Shown piece by piece: positions 9,175 through 18,504 of a stretch of 64,000 bases of DNA (the stretch's first letter is position 1; each line of letters starts with the position of its first letter). The notes beneath the pieces are model-generated. The model worked only from the letters and a program-made list of their open reading frames with translations, made no database searches and was not told the origin of the DNA. A program made the position numbers and the translations under genes. The stretch comes from Oscillospiraceae bacterium (GTDB taxonomy: Bacteria > Bacillota > Clostridia > Oscillospirales > Ruminococcaceae): contig JAHHTZ010000001.1 of NCBI GenBank assembly GCA_020024285.1, forward strand, positions 124,001 to 188,000, written 5' to 3'.

Positions 9175-9654
9175 CTAATCTCCCTTATCTTCTTTATAGA
9201 ATAGATCCCATTTAAAAACAAAACAATAGGCTGCAATCGCGGAAAGCAGCAGCAAAACTCCGAGAAACGGATGCTGTATATGATATGCGATCACATTTCC
9301 TATGACAGATGGGTCCCAAAACAGCGATATGCCAATCAGAACGCTCACCAGTGCAAGCACCAAAACGGCACCTGCCGCAGCATCTTTTGCCAGCTTCCCC
9401 TCTGGCGTCCTCCCCTTTGCAATCAAATCGACGACCTGTTCGATTGCAGTATTCAATAATTCTGCTGACAGCACACACCCTATGATGCAGAGCAAAACAC
9501 CCCAAGCCGATTTGGACAAGGAGTAGAAACGCGCAAAATAGAGAACATAGGCGGTTGCTGCAAGATGAAAGCGAAAATTCCGCTCTTGTTTTATTGTTTG
9601 AGCAATCCCCTCAAATGCATAGAAAAATGCCCTCCAAAAGGATTTATTCTTCAT
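9175..9654 (-). CDS. dgkA: Diacylglycerol/undecaprenol kinase family protein
   Basis: A 159-residue integral membrane kinase of the DgkA family. Recognised motifs are QERNFRFH, the active-site helix AELLNTAIEQVVDL and KDAAAGAVL. In Gram-positive bacteria this family phosphorylates undecaprenol to feed the lipid carrier pool for peptidoglycan. It has four hydrophobic segments, one more than the core of three, because of a C-terminal extra helix (GVLLLLSAIAAYCFVF). The start overlaps the end of ybeY by 11 bases, and era follows at once. Confidence 0.9.
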   Translation of the reverse strand: MKNKSFWRAFFYAFEGIAQTIKQERNFRFHLAATAYVLYFARFYSLSKSAWGVLLCIIGCVLSAELLNTAIEQVVDLIAKGRTPEGKLAKDAAAGAVLVLALVSVLIGISLFWDPSVIGNVIAYHIQHPFLGVLLLLSAIAAYCFVFKWDLFYKEDKGD

Positions 9655-10147
9655 CTAATACATAGCTTGCATCGCGCTGCAATCCAAGTTTGTTCAGCAC
9701 CAGCTCTTCCTTTTCTCTCATGCGAACTGCTTCCAGACCTTCATTCTCATGGTCGTAGCCAAGCAGATGCAGCATGGAATGTACTGTCAAAAATCCGATC
9801 TCGCGGCGGAGAGAGTGACCATACAGCTCTGCCTGCTCCATTGCACGAGGAACAGAAATAACGATATCGCCCAGAATATAGGCGCCTGTTTCGTTGTTGA
9901 GGTCGTATTCTCCGTTTTCTCCTAAAGGAAAGGACAGAACATCGGTGACTGCGTCCTTGTTGCGAAATTCGGCATTCAGCTGTTTGATCTGCTCATTATC
10001 AATAAAGCTGACACTTACTTCTGCCGGCTGGTGAAATTCTTCCATTGCTAAAACTGCGCTGCAGCAGCGGCGAACCAGCAAACGAATCCCCGTTGGTATT
10101 TTTACAGAATTCTGTCGATTTGAAATATACACCTTCACACTTTCCAT
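9644..10147 (-). CDS. ybeY: Endoribonuclease YbeY (rRNA maturation factor)
   Basis: A 167-residue zinc endoribonuclease with the three-His motif HSMLHLLGYDH. It takes part in 16S rRNA 3' end maturation and ribosome quality control. The start is set at 10147 (MESVKVYI), directly after the phoH stop, with GGAGG about 12 bases upstream. An earlier in-frame ATG would overlap phoH. The order phoH-ybeY-dgkA-era is the usual one in this phylum and links ribosome maturation functions. Confidence 0.93.
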   Translation of the reverse strand: MESVKVYISNRQNSVKIPTGIRLLVRRCCSAVLAMEEFHQPAEVSVSFIDNEQIKQLNAEFRNKDAVTDVLSFPLGENGEYDLNNETGAYILGDIVISVPRAMEQAELYGHSLRREIGFLTVHSMLHLLGYDHENEGLEAVRMREKEELVLNKLGLQRDASYVLDEE

Positions 10148-10148
10148 G

Positions 10149-11069
10149 TTAGCGATTGCCCTCCTTGTTGTTATACCGTTCATATGCTTTCATAATATCC
10201 TGCACCAGCTTATGGCGCACAACATCTCGTTCTGTTAAACGCATAATTGCGATATCATCTACTTTTTTTAATACTTTTACTGCTTCAATCAGGCCTGAAC
10301 GATTAGAATTCGGCAAGTCGATTTGTGTGATATCTCCTGTAATGATTGCCTTTGAGTTGAAACCCAGTCGAGTCAGGAACATTTTCATCTGCTCCGGGGT
10401 TGTATTCTGCGCTTCGTCCAGAATGATAAAGGAATCATCCAGGGTGCGTCCGCGCATATACGCCAAAGGAGCAACTTCGATTGCTCCTTTTTCCAGATTT
10501 CTTTGAAAGGTTTCCGGCCCCATCATCTCAAACAATGCATCATACAGCGGACGAAGATAAGGGTCGACCTTATCCTGAAGATCTCCCGGAAGGAAGCCTA
10601 ACTTTTCGCCAGCCTCCACTGCGGGACGGGTCAGGATAATGCGGCTGATTTCCTCATCACGAAACGCCCGGACCGCCATTGCAACCGCAAGATATGTTTT
10701 GCCTGTTCCGGCAGGTCCGATCCCAAAGGTCAAGGTATTTTTATTGATGGCATCAATATAGCTTTGTTGACCGAGTGTTTTTGCTTTTACAGGTTTTCCC
10801 TTTACAGTTACCAAAATACAGTTGTTGTTGATTTGGCTCAGGCTGCTTTCTGTCCCCTGATTCACCATCGAAACAACATAAAAGATATTCTGTTCTGAGA
10901 GGGTGTCACCTCTTCGTATCATCTCCAGCAAAGTGTTTACTGCGCGCTGCGCCTTCTCCACCTGCTCGCCGTCTCCTGAAATTTTGATTTCAGTTCCGCG
11001 GCAGAGGATCTCCACTTGAAACTGCTCTTCCAAGATGTGAATATTTTTGTCGTAGTTCCCAAACAGCAT
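10149..11069 (-). CDS. phoH: PhoH family ATPase/RNA-binding protein
   Basis: A 306-residue P-loop protein. Walker A is GPAGTGKT and Walker B is FIILDEAQN; the N-terminal part (about residues 10-55) resembles a KH-like RNA-binding fold. Its role is thought to be RNA metabolism with YbeY. The first ATG is at 11069, but homology-like sequence (ILNIEKIEDVV) continues upstream in frame to an ATC codon at 11111. That codon has a perfect GAGGTGAT ribosome site just before it, while the ATG at 11069 has none. The true start may therefore be the ATC at 11111 (see finding). Confidence 0.9.
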   Translation of the reverse strand: MLFGNYDKNIHILEEQFQVEILCRGTEIKISGDGEQVEKAQRAVNTLLEMIRRGDTLSEQNIFYVVSMVNQGTESSLSQINNNCILVTVKGKPVKAKTLGQQSYIDAINKNTLTFGIGPAGTGKTYLAVAMAVRAFRDEEISRIILTRPAVEAGEKLGFLPGDLQDKVDPYLRPLYDALFEMMGPETFQRNLEKGAIEVAPLAYMRGRTLDDSFIILDEAQNTTPEQMKMFLTRLGFNSKAIITGDITQIDLPNSNRSGLIEAVKVLKKVDDIAIMRLTERDVVRHKLVQDIMKAYERYNNKEGNR

Positions 11070-11172
11070 TACAACATCTTCAATTTTTTCGATATTTAAT
11101 ATCCGTTCGATTTCTTATCACCTCAGCAAAGGATTTCTTCTTATTCACTCAATTTCTACATATTTATATTAT

Positions 11173-11202
11173 AGTATACCATATTTCCATATTTATTGTA
11201 AA
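11173..11202 (-). promoter_or_regulatory. Sigma-A promoter of the phoH operon
   Basis: TTTACA, an 18-base gap and TATACT on the minus strand, with a second overlapping TATAAT. The predicted transcript start (~11166) lies about 55 bases upstream of the probable phoH start region. Confidence 0.6.
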
Positions 11203-11275
11203 GAAATAAAAAAAATTTACTCAAAATTTTGTAATTGTTTTCATTTATTCTTACCAAAAATATTCGCATCCCGTT

Positions 11276-12538
11276 TTACTTCTCCACCTCATGATTTTCG
11301 ATGAGGATCGGTTCCTCCTTACTGGATTCCTGCGTGCATTGATATACTGCGTTAAGGCAATATTTTTCTCCCTCAACATTTCCGCGAAGGCTGCGATTGT
11401 GTATTGTGATCCCTTCCTCCTTCATTTGACGCTCTAAGACTGCTGCTTTTTGAAGCGCTCTGCGCTTTGCGATTTCCGGTGTAAATTGAAATGTCTTTTG
11501 GGAAATGGGAGTATACTGCCGGATCATCAGAGAAAACGGGAGCTGTTTATCCAAAACATAGAATTTTCTTTCTTTTTCCCATCTCGTCCATGTTCCGTTT
11601 TCATTTTGCAGGATATCGAATTGATCTGAGGAATCCGCATCACGGGGCAGCACCTCACCCTTGGGGCTGGGGGTCAGGCTGAGCGGGATCTGAACCTTTC
11701 CAAGGTGCAGAGAATAGTAATTTTGGTGCTTGCCCTCTACGACGTATTCGGTTTGCTTTAGTGGAATTTCTATTTTCTTTTCCTCGGAAAAGGAAAGGAT
11801 CGCTTTTGCTCTTGCGTGTTTTAGATGACTCCTCCCCTTTTTATCCTCCAAGATTCCACTTGCCAAAATATCGCCTTTCTGCACAGTGTCCCCTGCCTTC
11901 ACCATTTTTTCGCCCTCGTACACCTCAATCGATTCGATCTGTCCCGCTCGTTCTGCAACAACATTGCACGGGCTGTCATCGTGAAGCATTTCAGGAGGCA
12001 TTACCCGCTCGATGATTTCAATATGTGCGACAGTACCGATGAGATTCACAGTTGCCCACGAAACTTCTTCAAACTCAACGCTCAATCGTTCCCCAACAGC
12101 GATGACATCGATTCCCTTTTTGTATGCCCCTGCACGAACCCCATGTTCCTTTGCCGCTTCCACGATTTGATTGGTTGGGATGCGTTTATTGCCGTGAACT
12201 TCAACCTTCCAGACAAACTGCCCTGAAAGCAGGATGGACAGAATCAAGATCCCCACACCCATCACAGCTCCCATACGCTTACGATAGCGAATCCGATAAA
12301 AAGGAAGCCCTTTTCTCTTTGTGATTTTCAGGCTGATGTGTGTTTTATGCGAAAGCGAATGAAATCTTTTATAGGAGCTGGCAATCGTTTCCCCCGAAAA
12401 AACACCATTTTCAAATTTTCCGTTCCAAATGGGGATGCCTTCTCTTGCGGCAAGATTCAAAAAGCGTTCCAAAAACGGTCCGGATGCCTCAAAATGTACG
12501 CTCCCTTTCAAAAAACGAAGCCAATGGATCAAAAACAT
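11276..12538 (-). CDS. yqfD: Sporulation protein YqfD
   Basis: A 420-residue protein with one transmembrane segment near residues 87-105 (MGVGILILSILLSGQFVW), followed by the conserved VHGNKRIP and the repeated beta-rich region of YqfD. YqfD is made in the mother cell under sigma-E and is needed for sporulation in Bacillus; its biochemical role is not settled. The start at 12538 has GGAGG 7 bases upstream; the ATG five codons earlier overlaps that site. It follows yqfC after 25 bp. The phoH promoter lies just downstream, so phoH can be expressed separately. Confidence 0.88.
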   Translation of the reverse strand: MFLIHWLRFLKGSVHFEASGPFLERFLNLAAREGIPIWNGKFENGVFSGETIASSYKRFHSLSHKTHISLKITKRKGLPFYRIRYRKRMGAVMGVGILILSILLSGQFVWKVEVHGNKRIPTNQIVEAAKEHGVRAGAYKKGIDVIAVGERLSVEFEEVSWATVNLIGTVAHIEIIERVMPPEMLHDDSPCNVVAERAGQIESIEVYEGEKMVKAGDTVQKGDILASGILEDKKGRSHLKHARAKAILSFSEEKKIEIPLKQTEYVVEGKHQNYYSLHLGKVQIPLSLTPSPKGEVLPRDADSSDQFDILQNENGTWTRWEKERKFYVLDKQLPFSLMIRQYTPISQKTFQFTPEIAKRRALQKAAVLERQMKEEGITIHNRSLRGNVEGEKYCLNAVYQCTQESSKEEPILIENHEVEK

Positions 12539-12563
12539 CTGCTGTCCTCCCAACCAATCAATA

Positions 12564-12854
12564 CTATGACAAAAAGTCTACCTTCTGAATAAAACCCGAT
12601 ATGATGATCCCATCTGATGTCATCGCGCGAACCTGCATATTCCGTCCCTGAAATCGCAATACATATTCCTGTGTATTGATGCGGACCACCTCTTCCGTAT
12701 ATTCAAGGATTCCGGTGGAGCCTTCAATGATCACTTCACGATTTCCGTTAAACTCCATACGAGGCTGTCGATCCAAAACGCTGCTCAGAATGGTGATCGA
12801 CTCGTTGAAGAGCTTTCTTCGCTCGCCTGATGTTTCGTTCCGTTTCTTCTTCAC
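12564..12854 (-). CDS. yqfC: Sporulation protein YqfC
   Basis: A 96-residue small protein with the YqfC core VIIEGSTGILEYTEEVVRIN and the ending DGIIISGFIQKV. It is a sigma-E regulon member of unknown function that pairs with yqfD. The start is set at the GTG at 12854, which has AGGGG 7 bases upstream. The ATG at 12887 lies close to the predicted transcript start and has no ribosome site. A good sigma-E promoter lies upstream. Confidence 0.85.
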   Translation of the reverse strand: MKKKRNETSGERRKLFNESITILSSVLDRQPRMEFNGNREVIIEGSTGILEYTEEVVRINTQEYVLRFQGRNMQVRAMTSDGIIISGFIQKVDFLS

Positions 12855-12890
12855 GCGCTTTCCCCTGCCTTCTAAACAATTTCTCAATGA

Positions 12891-12919
12891 ATCATATGAG
12901 TGTGCGCCCTAAATTATCC
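12891..12919 (-). promoter_or_regulatory. Putative sigma-E promoter of yqfC-yqfD
   Basis: On the minus strand, GGATAAT is followed by 14 bases and CATATGAT. This matches the sigma-E pattern (GKATATT, 13-15 bases, CATACAAT) in 6 of 7 and 6 of 8 positions. The placement suits the two sporulation genes it precedes. Confidence 0.5.
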
Positions 12920-13022
12920 TACGATACACGCGATCTGAATGAATGTTTTTCTTTCTTCCTTTCATAGACTGTTTTACAAAATAACTTCTAAGCACACAGC
13001 AACGGAAAGGGTATGGTGTAAC

Positions 13023-14126
13023 ATGTTAAACAAAGAAGGACCTCGCAGAAAAATGACAAAGTATCTTTTGAAAGCAGGGATCACGTTCTTATGTGTGATT
13101 TTGGGATACTTCTTTATCATGCATGGCGACATTGTTTTGGACTCGGTTCGCCGTTCCCTGCTTCTATGTGCAAACGGGCTCATTCCTTCTCTGTTTTGTT
13201 TCATGGTTCTGACCGCATTCCTGTCTGCTACAGAAATAGGCGATCTCCTCTCGAAGCTCTTTTATCCAGTCACCTTTCTGCTCCATCTGCCAAAAGAAGC
13301 AGGGATTGCAGTCTTTATGAGCTTGCTGGGCGGATACCCCATCGGGACGAAAATTGTCCACGATCTCTATAAGCAAAAGAAAATCACTGCCCCCATCTGT
13401 CAGCAGCTCTTGCTGTATTGCTGCTGCCCCGCTCCTTCGTTTGTGATTATCACGGTCGGCTGCACCTTCCTCCACAATCAGGTGCTTGGCTTGCTGCTTT
13501 ATTTATCCCAGGTATGCTCTGCCCTTGTGTTGGGATGGATCACAGGCATATACTATGCTTTGCGTTGTCCCGCAGAACGCCAGCGGTGCAAGCTTCCTGT
13601 TTCAAAGCATCATGATTCCTATGGTGCAGCTTTGGTAAACTCGGTCGCATTTTCATCGACTGCATTGGTCCCCATGTGCGGATCTGTTGTATTCTTTGGT
13701 GCAATCAGCGCGATCCTGCACGAATTTCCGGTGCTTTCACAATACTCCTCCATCCTGAGCGCATTCTTGGAGATCACCACAGGCTGTGTGGAGCTTTCTA
13801 GTTCATCCTCTCCCTTTGCTTTGAGCTATCTCTCATTTTTTCTTGCATTTGGCGGATTATCAGTCCTCTTTCAACGGATGCAGCTTCTTGAGGATATCCC
13901 CTATTCGGTTCGAATCATGTTTTTGGGAAGGGTGCTCCACGGAGCCCTCGCAGCTGGATTTACAAACCTCTTTCTTCACCTGATCCCTCTCCCGCTCGCT
14001 GTATTTGGACCTGATGCTGTTCCTGTATCCATTTATGATATCAACACCCCGCTCATCACATTATGTCTGATCGGTATGTGCAGCATATGCCTGTCCACAT
14101 TCCCGCTCCCCTCTCAAAATAAATAA
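13023..14126 (+). CDS. ylbJ: YlbJ-like sporulation membrane protein
   Basis: A 367-residue polytopic membrane protein with about eight hydrophobic segments and two nucleoside-recognition-like (Gate) regions. GLIPSLFCFMVLTAFL and SLLGGYPIGTKI are typical of YlbJ, a sigma-E controlled protein required for spore formation in Bacillus. A transport role is suspected for the family but not proven. The start at 13023 is a choice between several in-frame ATGs; MTKYLLKAG at 13053 is the main alternative. The gene diverges from yqfC, so two sporulation units share this intergenic region. Confidence 0.8.
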   Translation: MLNKEGPRRKMTKYLLKAGITFLCVILGYFFIMHGDIVLDSVRRSLLLCANGLIPSLFCFMVLTAFLSATEIGDLLSKLFYPVTFLLHLPKEAGIAVFMSLLGGYPIGTKIVHDLYKQKKITAPICQQLLLYCCCPAPSFVIITVGCTFLHNQVLGLLLYLSQVCSALVLGWITGIYYALRCPAERQRCKLPVSKHHDSYGAALVNSVAFSSTALVPMCGSVVFFGAISAILHEFPVLSQYSSILSAFLEITTGCVELSSSSSPFALSYLSFFLAFGGLSVLFQRMQLLEDIPYSVRIMFLGRVLHGALAAGFTNLFLHLIPLPLAVFGPDAVPVSIYDINTPLITLCLIGMCSICLSTFPLPSQNK

Positions 14127-14227
14127 AATAGCCTTTCAGAAACAGTAGCATTTTCCTGCCTTTTTTGGTAAACTTATTATATTACAGCACGTTTTTTGAA
14201 GTGCATACAGCGATACAGGGTGATGAA

Positions 14228-17071
14228 ATGAAACATTTTGTTTTGATCTTGATACTGTTTCTCACAGTACATTCGATTTTTCCGCTGCAAGGTGTGGCGG
14301 AAAATTCGCGCAATGAGTTCCCTTCCGAGGATCAGGCGGTCTCAACGCCCCCGGAATTTTTTGAATCCGATCAAAGTCCCATGCGCGGGATCATTGTCCG
14401 CAGCCTATATAATCAGGACTATCCAAACAATTCCGGAGATACCACAGCGGATTTGCATGGACAGGCGAAAAAAATCGTTGAGTTTGCAAAGGAATATCAC
14501 TACAACACCTTGTTTTTCGAGGTTTCTCCCCGCGCAGACGCGATGTATCGTTCCGGCTTTCTGCCTGCAAGCCGCTATATGTGTTTGTCAGAAGGCAATT
14601 TTTCCTTCACCGATCCCCTTAAAATTATGATTGAAAAGGCAAAAAAGGAGAAGCTTGATGTATTTGCTCTCATTTCTCCCTTTTACGCCGGGGAAGTGAC
14701 CGATAGCTACAGCAAAAGAAGTCCTGTGACCCAGCACCCGGACTGGTTTATTACACAGGGGGACAGCTTATACTTTGACCCCTCCAATCCTTCGGTGCAA
14801 AACTATTGGGTCAACGCAGTCAAGGAACTGGCAGACAAATACCAAATCAGCGGCATTTTGTTTTCACAGATCGATTTCCCCGGTACATCCGAAAATCCAC
14901 ACGATCTAAAACATATTGAACAGATGATTGTCCGGTGCGCCGAGGCTGCAAAGCAAGCCTCTCCCGAACTGTACGTCGGTGTTTCTGCGTCGCACGCCTT
15001 GATCGATTCCCCCTCCGGTCAGCAATTTCTTTCCTCTGTTGCAGAACAGATGGATTATATCGTTCCGGTGATGGATGTTTCCGTTTCCTCCCCGGACAAT
15101 TATCAAAGCTATCTTTCCCGATGGAAGGATCTCTCCAAGCACAGCAAAACCGTGCTTGTTACACAAAACATAGCAAAAAAGGTACAGGCTCCGCTCACAG
15201 AACCTTTGATTTTTGGTGATAAACGGGAGCTCAATTATCAAATCTTTGCAAACAAGCTGACGGGCAGCCGTGGATTTATATTAGATTCCTATCGCGATAC
15301 CCTGCCCTATGCGTCGTTCATTTCTCAGGAGCTCAATTCGATCCCGGATTTTAAAATCAACAATCAAAAGGGAACAAATCGATCCGGTAAAATCGTCCTC
15401 GCTGCATCAGACCCCCTGATTTTTACAGCATTCCGCAATTACTGCATTACAGGACAATGCGACCCGAACCTTCCTCTTTTTATCAACGAACAGCCGGTCC
15501 AGAACATTTCAAAGGATGGGTATTTCAGCGTTTATGTTCCACTCGAACGCGGCGCAAACTCGTTTCAATTCAGACAGGGGGACGAATATGAGAAGCTGAT
15601 GATCTATATGTCACGAAAAATCAGCTCTGCTCCTTATGCGATCGATGACATCCTTCCCCAGTCGGTTTTTCCTCCAAAGGATGAGATCCTTTTCGAAGGA
15701 AGCGGATTAAAATTATCCTGCATTGCTCCCTATGGAGGAACTGTTACTGCACATTTCCAGGGAAATACTTACCTTCTTTCTCCGGAAAAGGAGCTGACTG
15801 AAAAAGATGTTGGGCGACCCGTCAAATACAGCATTGAGATCCATCCGGAGAGCTCTGACCATGCACTCACAAAAAATTTAGGAAAGGTAAGCTACACCCT
15901 GTCGTATCAAGATTTCACCTCGAAGTATCGTTCTTCGGGGGAGGTTTATCTTGTGGGCAGCAGCAGCCGCCTTGCCGTGAGAGTGGATAATTCTTTTGGC
16001 CATGTTTACCATACTCCGTCAAAATATACCGCCATCGGAAATCTTCCAGCCGGTGCATCGGACTTTGCCTCTCTGACAAACAACAACTTCTTCCGCCTTC
16101 AGTCGGGAGGGTACATCCACCGAAGTGATGTATCCATTGTTGAGGGATTTGTTGATATCGAAAAGTCGATGGAAACGGTTGCCATCCAAACGAATGAGCG
16201 CGGGGAGAATCTGATTTTCTTTGGACTTGAGGGTGTTCCGTATCATGTATCCTTCGCCAAGGAAAGCGGTGTTTTAACACTAAAAATCTACAACCTTTCC
16301 AATATGCCCAAAACGCTCTCCCACCTCTCAAGCAGGCTCTTTAAGGAAATCTCTGTGGAACCGGATGAAGCAAACGGAGCTTTGACCATCAAGTTTCGTC
16401 TGAATCCGTCCGAAATCCTTTGGGGATATCACGTTTCCTACCAAAACGGGAATATGGTGCTTGAGTGCAGGACTCCCCCGAAACTCGAAAGCTCCGAAAA
16501 ACCGCTGTCCAATCTCTGCATCGTGATCGATCCCGGACACGGTGGAGCTGATACCGGTGCTCTGGGTGTCCTTGGAAAAAAGGGGCTGCCGGAAAAAGAC
16601 ATCACACTCGCCTATGCGCAGGCTCTGCGCCACCGTTTGGAACTTCTGGGTGCAGAAGTTCATATGACGCGGGCCGATGATACCATCATGGCGCAGGAGG
16701 ACCGGGTCTTGTATTCAGACTTTAAGGAAGCTGATTTCTTCCTTGCATTTCATCTGAATTCTACGGAATTAAAGGATGATGTCCGTGAGGATTCCGGTTT
16801 GCAGGTATTCAGCAACTACGAGCTGTCGCGTGATTTCGGATACCTCCTGTATCACAAGCTCGTTCGGCGGCTGCGCGTGACCCCCGGCGGATTTTCGAGC
16901 AACGATCTGTCGATTGTCCAAGTTCCTCTGGCACGTTCTGCCATCATCCTTCCGGGCAATATCGCAAGCCCTGAAGATTATGGTCGCATTATCGACCCAA
17001 TCGAAATCTACAAAACCTCCTGTCTTATTTCAGACTCGATCATTCAGTACCTGTCTGAGGTTGAAAAATAA
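14228..17071 (+). CDS. Exported GHL10-like plus amidase_3 protein
   Basis: A 947-residue secreted protein. A signal peptide covers residues 1-22 (ILILFLTVHSIFPLQGVA). Residues ~45-400 resemble the GHL10/DUF187 glycoside-hydrolase-like fold (MRGIIVRSL, LFFEVSPRADAMY, GILFSQIDFPG). The middle is beta-rich. The last ~190 residues are an Amidase_3 domain. Its zinc ligands remain (DPGHGG, Glu of LPEKDIT, His of LAFHLNS), but where the catalytic Glu is expected (as in VECGFLSN of the CwlD-like protein) it reads IILPGNIAS. The amidase half may be inactive or only bind wall material. The start has AGGGTGAT upstream. Confidence 0.82.
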   Translation: MKHFVLILILFLTVHSIFPLQGVAENSRNEFPSEDQAVSTPPEFFESDQSPMRGIIVRSLYNQDYPNNSGDTTADLHGQAKKIVEFAKEYHYNTLFFEVSPRADAMYRSGFLPASRYMCLSEGNFSFTDPLKIMIEKAKKEKLDVFALISPFYAGEVTDSYSKRSPVTQHPDWFITQGDSLYFDPSNPSVQNYWVNAVKELADKYQISGILFSQIDFPGTSENPHDLKHIEQMIVRCAEAAKQASPELYVGVSASHALIDSPSGQQFLSSVAEQMDYIVPVMDVSVSSPDNYQSYLSRWKDLSKHSKTVLVTQNIAKKVQAPLTEPLIFGDKRELNYQIFANKLTGSRGFILDSYRDTLPYASFISQELNSIPDFKINNQKGTNRSGKIVLAASDPLIFTAFRNYCITGQCDPNLPLFINEQPVQNISKDGYFSVYVPLERGANSFQFRQGDEYEKLMIYMSRKISSAPYAIDDILPQSVFPPKDEILFEGSGLKLSCIAPYGGTVTAHFQGNTYLLSPEKELTEKDVGRPVKYSIEIHPESSDHALTKNLGKVSYTLSYQDFTSKYRSSGEVYLVGSSSRLAVRVDNSFGHVYHTPSKYTAIGNLPAGASDFASLTNNNFFRLQSGGYIHRSDVSIVEGFVDIEKSMETVAIQTNERGENLIFFGLEGVPYHVSFAKESGVLTLKIYNLSNMPKTLSHLSSRLFKEISVEPDEANGALTIKFRLNPSEILWGYHVSYQNGNMVLECRTPPKLESSEKPLSNLCIVIDPGHGGADTGALGVLGKKGLPEKDITLAYAQALRHRLELLGAEVHMTRADDTIMAQEDRVLYSDFKEADFFLAFHLNSTELKDDVREDSGLQVFSNYELSRDFGYLLYHKLVRRLRVTPGGFSSNDLSIVQVPLARSAIILPGNIASPEDYGRIIDPIEIYKTSCLISDSIIQYLSEVEK

Positions 17072-17082
17072 TCTGCCATGCA

Positions 17083-17115
17083 AAAAGGCTCGTATCAAAA
17101 CGATACGAGCCTTTT
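17083..17115. terminator. Bidirectional terminator between the amidase gene and brnQ
   Basis: A perfect 14-bp stem AAAAGGCTCGTATC / GATACGAGCCTTTT with a 5-base loop. It lies between two convergent genes and has A and T runs at its ends. Confidence 0.9.
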
Positions 17116-17128
17116 GTTTCCTCTTCTG

Positions 17129-18457
17129 CTAAACCTCTTCAGAAGGGACAGAACATTTTTGTTTCATGCTGCACACAGCCACGCTGATTGCTACTGCTGC
17201 CAAAGCTACTGTGACCCAGCCCATTCCAAGGGAATAAAACGGGAGGATAGAAAACATGTTCTTTACAAATCCCAGAGGAACCTTCATCTGATCCAGAGAA
17301 TAAACGACACTTACAAGTCCTGTTGCTGTGATGGATGCCGGATATGCATAAGGGTTATTTTTGAGTTTAGAATCAAACAGTCCAAGCACAACCAAAACAA
17401 TGGATACCGGGTAGATCATATTCAGTACAGGTACCGAGATGCTGAGGATCGTGTTCAAGCCCTGATTGCAGATTGCAAAGGAGAATCCAACGATGAGGAA
17501 TACCCAGCTGCGATAGCTGAATTTCGTAGTCAGCTTTGAGAAAAACTGAGCGATGGAGGTGATCAGACCGATGCAGGTTGTAAGACAAGCCAGAGTAAAG
17601 ATCATAGCAAGCAGGATTGCTCCCGGATGGCCGAACAGCTGAGAAACGATGCAGCGCAGTGTCCATGCTCCGTTTTCCTGAATGGAGTAAACACCGGAGC
17701 TCATCATACCCATGTAGGAAAGCATCAGGTAAACCATTGTCAGAATGCTGCCTGCAACGATACCTGCTTTTACAGTATAGCTTACAATCTCTTTGTTTTC
17801 CTTCACCTTGAGTCCCTTCAGCGTTGCAGCGATAACAAAGCCAAAGTTCAAAGCAGCGATTGCATCCATCGTCTGATACCCTTCCAGGAAGCCTTTTACA
17901 GCAGCGCCGGAAGCATAGTCGGCTTGCGGAACACTGACCTGAGTATTGCCCTTAAAAAGAAAGCTGATAAACACGAAAGTCAAAAGGAGCAAAAGGGATG
18001 GTGTTAAAAATTTACCGATTCTCTCCATAAGCTTGCTTGGTGTCATTGCGAACCAGCCTGCCAGCAGGAAAAATACAGTGGAATATGCAAGCATCATGAG
18101 TCCGGCGGAAACATTTTCGGAAAGGTAAGGAGCGATTGCCATTTCAAAAGGCACAGATGCTGCTCTTGGGATTCCAAGTCCAGGACCGATGGACAAGTAG
18201 ATCAAAATTGTGAAGATCACAGCAAATTTTGAATTGACCTTTTGTGCGAGCTTTTCCAGTCCGTCGAACTTAGCGATCACAACTACACCAAGCACAGGCA
18301 AAACTACCGCGGTAACTAAAAATCCTGCGATTGCCAAAGGCATATTGCTTCCTGCATTTTGTCCGAGGAATGGAGGAAAAATCAAGTTTCCTGCCCCAAA
18401 AAACAGCGAAAACAACATAAAGCTCAACAACAGCATCTTACTTTTTTCTAATTTCAT
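17129..18457 (-). CDS. brnQ: Branched-chain amino acid carrier BrnQ
   Basis: A 442-residue LIVCS-family symporter with about 12 membrane segments. It begins with the family signature LFFGAGNLIFPPFLGQNAG. It imports Leu, Ile and Val with a cation. The gene stands alone and is preceded by a T-box leader that reads an isoleucine codon, so it should be induced when tRNA-Ile is uncharged. The strong leader match supports the substrate call. Start and ribosome site (AAGGAGGAAG) are clear. Confidence 0.93.
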   Translation of the reverse strand: MKLEKSKMLLLSFMLFSLFFGAGNLIFPPFLGQNAGSNMPLAIAGFLVTAVVLPVLGVVVIAKFDGLEKLAQKVNSKFAVIFTILIYLSIGPGLGIPRAASVPFEMAIAPYLSENVSAGLMMLAYSTVFFLLAGWFAMTPSKLMERIGKFLTPSLLLLLTFVFISFLFKGNTQVSVPQADYASGAAVKGFLEGYQTMDAIAALNFGFVIAATLKGLKVKENKEIVSYTVKAGIVAGSILTMVYLMLSYMGMMSSGVYSIQENGAWTLRCIVSQLFGHPGAILLAMIFTLACLTTCIGLITSIAQFFSKLTTKFSYRSWVFLIVGFSFAICNQGLNTILSISVPVLNMIYPVSIVLVVLGLFDSKLKNNPYAYPASITATGLVSVVYSLDQMKVPLGFVKNMFSILPFYSLGMGWVTVALAAVAISVAVCSMKQKCSVPSEEV

Positions 18458-18504
18458 TTTTCTTCCTCCTTAAAATTCGAAAGGACCCTGTGCAAAAATT
18501 TTGC

